From contig JASIGD010000059.1 of the NCBI GenBank assembly GCA_030045295.1, forward strand, positions 1-6,357: a stretch of DNA of 6,357 nt. The letters are read 5' to 3'. Position numbers and translations under genes: made by a program. This DNA comes from Streptosporangiaceae bacterium. GTDB taxonomy: Bacteria; Actinomycetota; Actinomycetes; Streptosporangiales; Streptosporangiaceae. The notes under the pieces were generated by a model that worked only from the letters and a program-made list of their open reading frames with translations, searched no databases and was not told the origin of the DNA. Each line of letters opens with the position of its first letter. Position 1 is the stretch's first letter. Below are positions 1-6,196 of this stretch, piece after piece.

Positions 1-2
1 AA

Positions 3-1385
3 CTAACCGAGCAGCTCGTCCGCGGCCGCGGCGAACACCGCGGTGTGGGCGTCCGCGTCGGCTTCGGTCGTGGCCGGGCACATCAGCGCCATATTGTGGA
101 ACGGCGTCATCAGCACCCCTCGGTTGATCGTGTACAGGTGCATGTACTCATCAAGCTCGGTATCGGCAGCGGCTTGCGAGTCGCCGCCGGTGCGCGGCGG
201 CTCGGGGCAGAACCGGTACTCGGCGCGGGCACCGAGCTGGACGATGTTCCACGGCAGGCGGCGGCTGTCCAGGACGGCCTGCACGCCCGCGGTGAACCGG
301 GTGGCCACCGCGATCATGCCGTCGAACGCCCGGTCGGTCAGGACCTCACCGAGGGTCGCCCGCATGGCCGCGACCGCCAGGGCGTTTCCCGCCAGCGTCC
401 CGCCGACGCCGCCGGTGTCCTCGATGTCGGCCGACGGGTCGGCGAGGATCCGGTCAGCCAGTTCAGACGTGAGGCCGTAAGCGCCCGCCGGAATCCCGCC
501 GCCGATCGACTTGCCTACGGTCACCAGGTCCGGCTCCAGGCCCCACGCGGCGGTGCACCCTCCGGGCCCGGCGCTGAACGTGTGCGTCTCGTCGTTGATC
601 AGCAGGGTGCCGTGCTGGCGGGTCAGCTGGCGGACGGCGTCCAGGTAACCGGTCTGCGGCAGCACGATGCCGATGTTGGTCAGTGCGGGCTCCATCAGCA
701 CCGCGGCGACATCGCCGTGCGACAGCTCCCGTTCGAGCGCCGCGGTGTCGTTGAACTCGACCACCCGGGTGGTCTCGCGCGGATCGACCGGCGCGCCCAC
801 GTTGCCTGCTCGTGACCGCGGCCCAGCGGGCGTCGCCACGATGAACGACTCGTCGACGCTGCCGTGGTAGCAGTAGCTGAACACCAGGATCTTCGGTCGC
901 CTGGTGACCTGCCTGGCCAGCCGGATCGCCCAGCGGTTGGCGTCGGTGGCGGTCAGCGTGAAGCTCCAGTGCGACGCGCCGAAGCGCCGCGCGAGCTCGG
1001 CCGCCACCCACTCCGCGTCCGGGGTGGGAAGCATCGTGGTCGCCCCGCCGAGCTCGCCGTACCTGCGGGAAACGGCGGCCTGCACGGCAGCGGGCGAGTG
1101 CCCGGCCATCGCTCCGGTGTCACCGAGGCAGAAATCGATGAATTCGTGGCCGTCGATGTCGGTGAGCCTGGCGCCAGAAGCGGCAGCCTGGTACGCCGGA
1201 AAACCGCCAGCCCACATCCGCATCCAGGTCATCGGCACCCCGCCGAGCAGATGGTCCGCTGCGGCCGAGAACGCCGCCAGCGCGCGGGGGAAGTCGGCCC
1301 GGTAGGCGGAACGCTCGCGTTCGATCAGGGCCGCGAGGCGCTTTCTGTCGATGGTGGCCAGGCTGGCCGCGGACGGTTCGGTCAT
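3..1385 (-). CDS. Class III PLP aminotransferase, glutamate-1-semialdehyde aminomutase-like, substrate unknown
   Basis: This is a fold-type I, class III pyridoxal-phosphate enzyme of 460 residues, the usual family length, and is complete with a TAG stop at 3-5. Visible landmarks are the cofactor-ring aspartate D265 in LLINDETHTF and the Schiff-base lysine K292 in VGKSIGGGIPAGAYG. Others are CYHG at 172-175, MEP at 231-233 and the GT pair at 329-330 that normally contacts phosphate. The loop that is usually SG[ST]EA reads TATDA at 145-149. Overall it resembles glutamate-1-semialdehyde aminomutases and beta-amino acid aminotransferases more than the omega-aminotransferase at 4708. It is unlikely to be the haem-pathway HemL: the active-site segments differ (NDETHTF for the usual DEV segment) and its neighbours are catabolic. 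An in-frame ATG at 1400 would add five residues, but the AGGAG ribosome site lies inside those codons, so 1385 is preferred. It is divergent from the nitrilase-like gene. Cytoplasmic; the amino donor is unknown. Confidence 0.87.
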   Translation of the reverse strand: MTEPSAASLATIDRKRLAALIERERSAYRADFPRALAAFSAAADHLLGGVPMTWMRMWAGGFPAYQAAASGARLTDIDGHEFIDFCLGDTGAMAGHSPAAVQAAVSRRYGELGGATTMLPTPDAEWVAAELARRFGASHWSFTLTATDANRWAIRLARQVTRRPKILVFSYCYHGSVDESFIVATPAGPRSRAGNVGAPVDPRETTRVVEFNDTAALERELSHGDVAAVLMEPALTNIGIVLPQTGYLDAVRQLTRQHGTLLINDETHTFSAGPGGCTAAWGLEPDLVTVGKSIGGGIPAGAYGLTSELADRILADPSADIEDTGGVGGTLAGNALAVAAMRATLGEVLTDRAFDGMIAVATRFTAGVQAVLDSRRLPWNIVQLGARAEYRFCPEPPRTGGDSQAAADTELDEYMHLYTINRGVLMTPFHNMALMCPATTEADADAHTAVFAAAADELLG

Positions 1386-1392
1386 CGGCAGG

Positions 1393-1398
1393 CTCCTC
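1393..1398 (-). promoter_or_regulatory. Ribosome binding site that decides the start of the left aminotransferase
   Basis: On the minus strand GAGGAG lies 7 nt before the ATG at 1385. It directly follows the AT of the upstream in-frame ATG at 1400. No comparable purine run precedes the 1400 ATG, so initiation at 1385 is favoured. Confidence 0.65.
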
Positions 1399-1529
1399 AT
1401 GATCGGCGCGTCCCGGTCATGCTACGGCGGCCCTCACCGCGACGCGCGAAAAGCCGGCTGCCCGGGCTGCCTCGCGGGGATGCGCGTGCCAGACTTCAGC
1501 CTAGGTCCGCCCGTCGAAGGGATGAGGTC

Positions 1530-2600
1530 ATGATCGAGCCGTACCAGGCGGTGGGCTTGGTGCCCACGATGCGCGGCATCCGCCGCCGCGACGAGATCGG
1601 CGTGAACATCGAGCACCTGTCGCACCTCATCAAGGCCGCATCGTGGCTGTCCAGCATGGACTTGCCGGTACGTCTCATCGCCATTCCGGAAGGCGCCCTG
1701 CAGGGTTTCAACGACGAGGTCCTCGACCTGGACCACGAGGAGTTCGCGCGCGAGTGCGCGATCGACATCCCGGGACCGGAGACCGACGCGCTCGGCGCGC
1801 TGGCCCGCCAGTGGAACGCCTTCCTGATGGGTCAGGCCAAAGCCCGTCATCCGGAGTTTCCTGGCCGCTTCTTCAACGTCGGCTTCATCCTCGACCCCGG
1901 CGGCGAGATCATCCTGCGGCACCACAAGCTGGTGCCGCTGCTGCCGGTCGAGCAGTCGGTCACGCCGCACAACGTCTGGGACAGGTGGATCGAACTGTAC
2001 GGCCGCACCCTTGACGCCTTCTACCCGGTGGCCGACACCGAGATCGGCCGGCTCGGGTTCTTGATGGCGAACGAGGGCTCGTACCCGGAGAACGCCCGCG
2101 GCCTGGCCATGAACGGCGCCGAGGTGGTGTACCGCGGCCCGTACCCGCACCCGCACGTCGGCAACGGCATGTTCGAGATCCAGAACCGCGCGCGTGCGCT
2201 CGACAATAACTTCTACCTGATCGCGTGCAACGTCGGCACGTACTACCTGCACACCGATTCGGATATCCCGATCGACACGTTCGGCGGCGGCTCCGCCGTG
2301 ATCGACTATCGCGGCCAGGTAGTCGGCCGGCACGACTACAGCGGAGGCTCCTCCTGGGTGGCCGGGACTGTCGATGTCGAAGCGCTGCGCAAGTTCCGGG
2401 CCAGGGCGCAGTGGGACAACTGGATCAAGGACCTCACCACCGAGCAGTACCAGCTCATCTACGAAGAGCCGATCTACCCGAAGAACCTCTACCTCGACCG
2501 GGTCCCGTACACGAACGAGGAGTACCGTCGCGAGGTCACGGCCAACCAGATAGAGCTCATGCACGAACGCGACATCTGGCGGCGCCCGGACAAGGGATGA
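1530..2600 (+). CDS. Nitrilase-superfamily (aliphatic amidase/formamidase-like) protein lacking the catalytic cysteine
   Basis: A 356-residue carbon-nitrogen hydrolase-fold protein, close in length to aliphatic amidases and formamidases. The family's catalytic residues can be placed. The general-base glutamate is E54 (IAIPEGALQGF) and the lysine is K133 (HHKLVPLLPVE). The second glutamate typical of amidases is E141, exactly eight residues after the lysine as in AmiE. The nucleophile motif, normally ICxD/EGxYPE, reads LMANEGSYPE at 178-187, so the cysteine position is A180, codon GCG at 2067-2069. The flanking EGSYPE and the following MNGAEVV strand are intact, so the fold looks preserved. 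Remaining cysteines (C76, C233) are not at the active-site motif. The start follows GAAGGG (1516-1521) at 8 nt spacing. The gene is divergent from the left aminotransferase and ends 13 bp from the convergent aldehyde dehydrogenase. The fold assignment is secure. Amidase or nitrilase activity by the normal thioester route is doubtful, and a regulatory, binding or altered catalytic role is possible. Confidence 0.88.
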   Translation: MIEPYQAVGLVPTMRGIRRRDEIGVNIEHLSHLIKAASWLSSMDLPVRLIAIPEGALQGFNDEVLDLDHEEFARECAIDIPGPETDALGALARQWNAFLMGQAKARHPEFPGRFFNVGFILDPGGEIILRHHKLVPLLPVEQSVTPHNVWDRWIELYGRTLDAFYPVADTEIGRLGFLMANEGSYPENARGLAMNGAEVVYRGPYPHPHVGNGMFEIQNRARALDNNFYLIACNVGTYYLHTDSDIPIDTFGGGSAVIDYRGQVVGRHDYSGGSSWVAGTVDVEALRKFRARAQWDNWIKDLTTEQYQLIYEEPIYPKNLYLDRVPYTNEEYRREVTANQIELMHERDIWRRPDKG

Positions 2601-2613
2601 GACCGCTGGTGAG

Positions 2614-4047
2614 CTAGTTCCCGATGTAGCTCATGACGTGCTTGATGCGGGTGTAGTCCTCGAAGCCGTACATGGACAGGTCCTTGCCGTAGCCGGAGTG
2701 CTTGAAGCCCCCATGCGGCATCTCGGCCACGATCGGGATATGGGTGTTGATCCACACCGCGCCGAAGTCGAGGCGCTTCGCCATCCGCATCGCCCGGCCG
2801 TGATCCTTAGTCCACACGCTCGAGGCGAGCCCGTACTGGACGCCGTTCGCCCACCGGACCGCTTCGTCCTCGTCGCTGAACCGCTGGACGGTGATGACCG
2901 GGCCGAAGATCTCGTCCTGGATCATCTCGTCGTCCTGGTGCAGGCCGGCCACCACGGTGGGGGCGTACAGATAGCCGCGCTCCCCCACCCGGTGCCCGCC
3001 GCTGATCAGCTCGGAATGAGCGGGCCTGCGCTCGATGAAGCCCTCCACCCGCGCCAGCTGGTTCGGATTGTTCAGCGGGCCGAAGTAGGCGTCGGGCACG
3101 TCCAGCCCTCCGGTGGTCGTGTTGCCCGCCTGCTCGCCGAGCGCCGCGGTCAGGTCCGCGGCCACGCCGGGGCCGGCCAGCACGCGGGTCGCCGCGGTGC
3201 AGTCTTGCCCGGCGTTGAAGTACCCGGCCCCGGCGATCCCCTCCGCCGCGGCCTGGACGTCCGCGTCGTCGAAGACCACCACGGGCGCCTTGCCGCCCAG
3301 TTCGAGGTGGACCCGCTTGAGGTCGTCGGCGGCGGCGCGCGCGACTTCCATGCCCGCCCGCACCGAGCCGGTGATCGACACCATGCTGGGCGTCTTGTGG
3401 ACGACCAGCTCGCGCCCTGTGTCGCGGTCACCGCAGATCACGTTGAATACGCCCGGCGGCAGGAACTCGGCCGCGATCTCGGCCAGCAGCACGGTGGATG
3501 CCGGGGTCGTGTCGGACGGCTTGAGCACGACGGTGTTGCCCGCCGCGATGGCCGGCGCGAACTTCCAGATCGCCATCATCATCGGGTAGTTCCAGGGGGT
3601 CACCTGGGCGCATACCCCGATCGGCTCACGCCGGATCATGGAGGTGTGGTCCCGCATGTACTCGCCCGCGCTGAGGCCCTCCAGCACGCGCGCGGCGCCG
3701 GCGAAGAACCTGACCTGGTCCACCGAGGGCGGGATCTCTTCCGACCGCGTCAGGGCGACCGGCTTGCCGGTATTGCGGGTTTCGGCCTCGACGAGCTCGT
3801 CGGCGCGTTGCTCCATCGCGTCGGCGATCCTGAACATGGCGAGGCTGCGCTCGGACGGGGTGGTGTCCCGCCAGGCCTCGAAGGCGTTCGCCGCGGCCTG
3901 CATCGCGGCGTCCACGTCCTGGCGGCTAGAGACCGGCGCACGCGCGTAGACCTCGCCGGTACTGGGGTCGATCACGTCGCTGGTGCGCCCGGAGGCGGCG
4001 TCGGTGAACTTGCCGTTTACGAAATTCTGCAGCGTGCGGTCCGTCAT
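2614..4047 (-). CDS. patD: NAD(P)-dependent aldehyde dehydrogenase, gamma-aminobutyraldehyde dehydrogenase (PatD) type
   Basis: A complete 477-residue aldehyde dehydrogenase of normal family length that oxidises an aldehyde to the acid with NAD(P)+. The oxyanion-hole asparagine is N153 (TPWNYP) and the nucleotide-binding lysine is K176 (VLKPSDT). The general base is E249 (LELGGKAP), the nucleophile is C283 (NAGQDCTAA), and E379 in QDEIFGP contacts the nicotinamide ribose. The segments FFAGAAR, GEYxxx[21 protein letters not shown] and SGYGKDxSxYGxEDY match what I remember of Escherichia coli PatD (YdcW). I therefore favour 4-aminobutanal, from putrescine, as substrate and GABA as product. A related omega-aminoaldehyde such as 3-aminopropanal or a gamma-glutamyl derivative cannot be excluded. 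The ATG follows GGAGGG (4054-4059, read on the minus strand) by 6 nt. It is transcribed away from the Lrp-type regulator and the omega-aminotransferase, which would supply its aldehyde. Cytoplasmic. Confidence 0.92.
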   Translation of the reverse strand: MTDRTLQNFVNGKFTDAASGRTSDVIDPSTGEVYARAPVSSRQDVDAAMQAAANAFEAWRDTTPSERSLAMFRIADAMEQRADELVEAETRNTGKPVALTRSEEIPPSVDQVRFFAGAARVLEGLSAGEYMRDHTSMIRREPIGVCAQVTPWNYPMMMAIWKFAPAIAAGNTVVLKPSDTTPASTVLLAEIAAEFLPPGVFNVICGDRDTGRELVVHKTPSMVSITGSVRAGMEVARAAADDLKRVHLELGGKAPVVVFDDADVQAAAEGIAGAGYFNAGQDCTAATRVLAGPGVAADLTAALGEQAGNTTTGGLDVPDAYFGPLNNPNQLARVEGFIERRPAHSELISGGHRVGERGYLYAPTVVAGLHQDDEMIQDEIFGPVITVQRFSDEDEAVRWANGVQYGLASSVWTKDHGRAMRMAKRLDFGAVWINTHIPIVAEMPHGGFKHSGYGKDLSMYGFEDYTRIKHVMSYIGN

Positions 4048-4090
4048 CTCGAGCCCTCCATCCGTCGCAGTACCGAGCCCGCGGCAGGTC

Positions 4091-4110
4091 CTGGATCCTC
4101 TGCGATCCAG
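4091..4110. repeat. 20-bp perfect inverted repeat in the aldehyde dehydrogenase leader
   Basis: CTGGATC (4091-4097) and GATCCAG (4104-4110) are perfect 7-bp arms around a 6-nt spacer. The repeat ends 43 bp before the dehydrogenase start codon. It could be an operator half-site pair or an RNA hairpin in the 5' leader. Confidence 0.6.
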
Positions 4111-4139
4111 AATACGAGCTTCGCAGATAATGGAGTATC

Positions 4140-4151
4140 TTCACAAGTGAA
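4140..4151. promoter_or_regulatory. Short inverted repeat, candidate operator
   Basis: TTCAC-AA-GTGAA has perfect 5-bp arms around a 2-bp centre. It sits between the leader hairpin and the A+T-rich repeats in the divergent promoter region. On its own it is short enough to be chance. Its value comes from the cluster around it. Confidence 0.35.
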
Positions 4152-4195
4152 TCAGTTGCTATATTTACATATAGCTACGAAATCAGTTGATATAT
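4150..4195. promoter_or_regulatory. Phased direct repeat, candidate Lrp-family operator and divergent promoter
   Basis: AATCAGTTGCTATAT (4150-4164) and AATCAGTTGATATAT (4181-4195) match at 14 of 15 bases and start 31 bp apart, close to three helical turns, so both would face the same side of the DNA. The 4141-4200 stretch is 40 of 60 A+T, in sharp contrast with the surrounding genes. Lrp/AsnC proteins bind phased A+T-rich sites and commonly act on their own promoter and the divergent one. A TTTACA (4164-4169) resembles a -35 element toward the regulator, with TATATA at 4191-4196 as a poorly spaced -10 candidate, so the exact promoter is not fixed. Confidence 0.6.
4158..4175. promoter_or_regulatory. 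18-bp A+T-rich palindrome, candidate regulator binding site
   Basis: GCTATAT (4158-4164) and ATATAGC (4169-4175) are perfect 7-bp arms around TTAC. The palindrome begins inside the first copy of the phased direct repeat and ends 5 bp before the second copy. This is the arrangement expected for a dimeric or octameric Lrp-type regulator. The assignment to the adjacent regulator is inference. Confidence 0.55.
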
Positions 4196-4210
4196 ACCGG
4201 ACGTGGAGAC

Positions 4211-4215
4211 GGAGG
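4211..4215 (+). promoter_or_regulatory. Ribosome binding site of the Lrp-type regulator
   Basis: GGAGG lies 7 nt before the ATG at 4223. It favours that start over the in-frame TTG at 4187, which lies inside the operator-like repeat and would add 12 residues lacking family resemblance. Confidence 0.7.
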
Positions 4216-4222
4216 CGACCGA

Positions 4223-4711
4223 ATGGTCCATACCCCGAGGGTGCTCCCGACTCCAGGCCCAGGAAGCGTCGTACTCGACGATATCTCCAAGCAGATCATC
4301 GAGCAGCTGCAACAAGACGGCAGGCGTTCCTACGCCGCGATCGGCAAGGCGGTCGGGCTGTCCGAGGCAGCCGTCCGGCAGCGGGTACAGCGCCTCCAGG
4401 ACGCCGGCATCATGCAGATCGTCGCGGTCACCGATCCGCTGACGATGGGCTTCCGGCGTCAGGCCATGATCGGCATCAAGACCGACGGCGATCTGGAGAA
4501 GGTGGCCGATCAGCTCGCTGACATGGACGAAATCGACTACGTAGTGATCAGCGCGGGCTCGTTCGACGTCCTGGCCGAGGTCGTCTGCGAGGACGACGAC
4601 CACCTGCTGGAGATCCTGGGGCGGGTGCGCGCGGTCCCGTACGTGACGAACACCGAGACGTTCGTGTACCTCAAACTGCGCAAGCAAACCTACTCCTGGG
4701 GAACGAGATGA
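4223..4711 (+). CDS. Lrp/AsnC-family transcriptional regulator
   Basis: A 162-residue regulator of typical Lrp/AsnC length. A proline-rich leader of about 17 residues precedes the DNA-binding domain. The winged helix-turn-helix spans about 18-70, opening with LDDISKQIIEQLQQDGR. The recognition helix is near LSEAAVRQRVQRL (46-58), followed by the linker DAGIMQIVAVTDP. The RAM effector-binding and oligomerisation domain runs from about 75 to 150, including the family-typical AGSFDVLAEV (111-120) and the closing strand TNTETFVYLKL. Such proteins bind small molecules, usually amino acids, and act as dimers to octamers. Here the ligand is probably an amine or amino acid of the flanking pathway, which is inference. 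The gene sits between the divergent aldehyde dehydrogenase and the aminotransferase. Its stop overlaps the aminotransferase start as ATGA, so the two are almost certainly co-transcribed. Local control and autoregulation are likely given the repeats upstream. Confidence 0.93.
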   Translation: MVHTPRVLPTPGPGSVVLDDISKQIIEQLQQDGRRSYAAIGKAVGLSEAAVRQRVQRLQDAGIMQIVAVTDPLTMGFRRQAMIGIKTDGDLEKVADQLADMDEIDYVVISAGSFDVLAEVVCEDDDHLLEILGRVRAVPYVTNTETFVYLKLRKQTYSWGTR

Positions 4712-6090
4712 CATCCAGCTCCGACGCCGTCGAGAACACGCAGGAAGCCGCCAAGCGCAACCTGTGGCTGCACTTCACCCGGATGTCGTCCTACGACGAC
4801 AGCGATGTCCCGGTGATCGTGCGCGGATCGGGCGCCTACGTCTTCGATCAGCACGGCAAGCGCTACCTGGACGGGCTGTCCGGCCTGTTCGTGAGCCAGG
4901 TCGGCCACGGCCGCACGGAGATCGCCGAGGCGGCCGCGCGGCAGGCCGCGGAGCTCGCGTACTTCCCGCTGTGGTCGTACGCGCACCCGAAGGCCATCGA
5001 GCTGGCGCGGCGGCTGGCCGAGCTGGCCCCGGGAGACCTGAACCGGGTGTTCTTCACCACCAGCGGCTCGGAGGCCGTCGAGTCGGCGTGGAAACTGGCC
5101 AAGCAGTACTTCAAGCTGACCGGTCACCCCGGCAAGTACAAGGTGATCAGCCGCGACATCGCCTACCACGGCACGTCCATGGGCGCGCTCGCGGTCACCG
5201 GCCTGGCCGACATCAAGCACCCGTTCGAGCCGCTGCTGGCGGGCGGCGTCCGGGTACCGAACACCAACTTCTACCGTGCCCCGGACTTCCTGGCCGGAGA
5301 CGAGGCGGAGTTCGGGCGCTGGGCGGCGGACGAGATCGAGCGAGCCATCCTGCGCGAGGGGCCGGAGTCGGTCGCCGCGGTCTTCCTGGAGCCGCTGCAG
5401 AATTCCGGTGGCTGCTTCCCGCCGCCGCCCGGGTACTTCGAGCGCGTCAGGGACATCTGCGACCGGTACCACGTCCTGCTGGTCTCCGACGAGGTGATCT
5501 GCGCGTTCGGCAGGCTCGGCTATTACTTCGGCTCGCAGCGGTACGGGTACCAGCCGGACATCATCACCTTCGCCAAGGGCGTGACGTCCGGGTATTCCCC
5601 GATGGGCGGGATGCTGGCCAGCGACACGCTGATGGAGCCGTTCACGGAAGGAACCGCCACGTTCCTGCACGGCATCACGTTCGCCGGCCACCCGGTATCG
5701 GCCGCGGTCGCGCTGGCCAACCTGGACATCTTCGAGAAGGAAGATCTGCTGGGGAACGTCCGCGCCAACGAGTCCGCGTTCCGGGCCACCCTGGAAAGGC
5801 TCTACGACCTTCCGATCGTCGGCGACGTCCGCGGCGACGGGTACTTCTACGGCATCGAGATGGTCAAGGACAAGGTCACCCGCGAGACGTTCACCAGCGA
5901 GGAGTCCGAGCGGCTGCTGCGCGGGTTCCTGTCGCACGCGCTGTTCGACGCCGGGCTGGTCTGCCGCACCGATGACCGCGGCGACCCGGTGGTCCAGCTC
6001 GCCCCGCCGCTCATCTGCGGCCAGCAGGAATTCGACGAGATGGAGCAGATCCTGCGCGCGGTGCTCACCGAGGCCTGGGCGCGCATCTGA
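4708..6090 (+). CDS. Class III omega-aminotransferase, putrescine/omega-amino acid:pyruvate type
   Basis: A complete 460-residue PLP-dependent class III aminotransferase. Visible residues include the phosphate-binding SGSEA (119-123), YHG (153-155) packing on the cofactor ring, and FLEPL (226-230). Also present are the cofactor aspartate D261 in VSDEVICAFGR, the Schiff-base lysine K290 in TFAKGVTSGYSPMGG, and T324 in HGITFAGHP. R420 in GLVCR matches the mobile arginine that lets omega-transaminases accept both amines and carboxylates. FPLWSYAHP (86-94) resembles the substrate pocket of SpuC-like and C. violaceum-type enzymes. The likely reaction moves an amino group from putrescine or another terminal amine to pyruvate, giving an aminoaldehyde for the neighbouring dehydrogenase. 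Beta-alanine or GABA as donor is an alternative. Its start overlaps the regulator's stop (ATGA); GGGGA (4698-4702) is only a moderate ribosome site, consistent with translational coupling. Cytoplasmic. Confidence 0.92.
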   Translation: MTSSSDAVENTQEAAKRNLWLHFTRMSSYDDSDVPVIVRGSGAYVFDQHGKRYLDGLSGLFVSQVGHGRTEIAEAAARQAAELAYFPLWSYAHPKAIELARRLAELAPGDLNRVFFTTSGSEAVESAWKLAKQYFKLTGHPGKYKVISRDIAYHGTSMGALAVTGLADIKHPFEPLLAGGVRVPNTNFYRAPDFLAGDEAEFGRWAADEIERAILREGPESVAAVFLEPLQNSGGCFPPPPGYFERVRDICDRYHVLLVSDEVICAFGRLGYYFGSQRYGYQPDIITFAKGVTSGYSPMGGMLASDTLMEPFTEGTATFLHGITFAGHPVSAAVALANLDIFEKEDLLGNVRANESAFRATLERLYDLPIVGDVRGDGYFYGIEMVKDKVTRETFTSEESERLLRGFLSHALFDAGLVCRTDDRGDPVVQLAPPLICGQQEFDEMEQILRAVLTEAWARI

Positions 6091-6095
6091 CGGCC

Positions 6096-6119
6096 GCCGG
6101 CAGGCCGCGGCTGGCCGGC
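6096..6119 (+). terminator. GC-rich hairpin after the omega-aminotransferase, possible terminator
   Basis: Five bases after the stop codon, GCCGGCAG (6096-6103) can pair with CTG (6111-6113) and CCGGC (6115-6119) around a 7-nt loop with one bulged G. That gives 8 GC-rich base pairs. There is no following T tract, which is common in actinobacteria, so termination is plausible but unproven. It could also just stabilise the 3' end or attenuate read-through into the next gene. Confidence 0.4.
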
Positions 6120-6196
6120 TGAACATTCACCCGCTGGCGGAACCCGACATTCCGCGCCGCCATCTGACGTTTACTCGCCCCCGTTACGTTTCCGTT

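Noticed and set aside
1452..1467. Adjacent palindromes AGCCGGCT and GCCCGGGC in the first divergent gap
   Set aside because: Short GC palindromes are frequent in this base composition; there is no repeat spacing or conservation evidence to call an operator.
1419..1507. Possible -10 elements in the 1386-1529 gap: TAGCAT (minus strand, 1424-1419) and TAGGTC (plus strand, 1502-1507)
   Set aside because: No acceptable -35 partner at 16-19 bp for either, and such hexamers arise by chance; a divergent promoter must be here but cannot be placed.
864..1529. Open upstream extension of the nitrilase-like frame, making a 578-residue fusion-like product
   Set aside because: It lies antisense to the left aminotransferase, has low-complexity Arg/Gly/Ala composition and no family resemblance. 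The nitrilase fold begins at the ATG at 1530, which has its own ribosome site.
4187..4222. TTG start for the Lrp-type regulator
   Set aside because: It would begin inside the operator-like repeat, lacks a ribosome site and adds residues absent from the family; the ATG at 4223 has GGAGG at 7 nt.
2638..4521. 627-residue plus-strand open frame opposite the aldehyde dehydrogenase
   Set aside because: It is a high-GC antisense shadow; it runs through the A+T promoter region and into the regulator gene in a different frame, and its translation is biased and domain-free.
4690..6126. 478-residue minus-strand open frame opposite the omega-aminotransferase
   Set aside because: It mirrors the third-position GC bias of the real gene; the translation is rich in Arg, Val, Asp and Gly with no recognisable motif.
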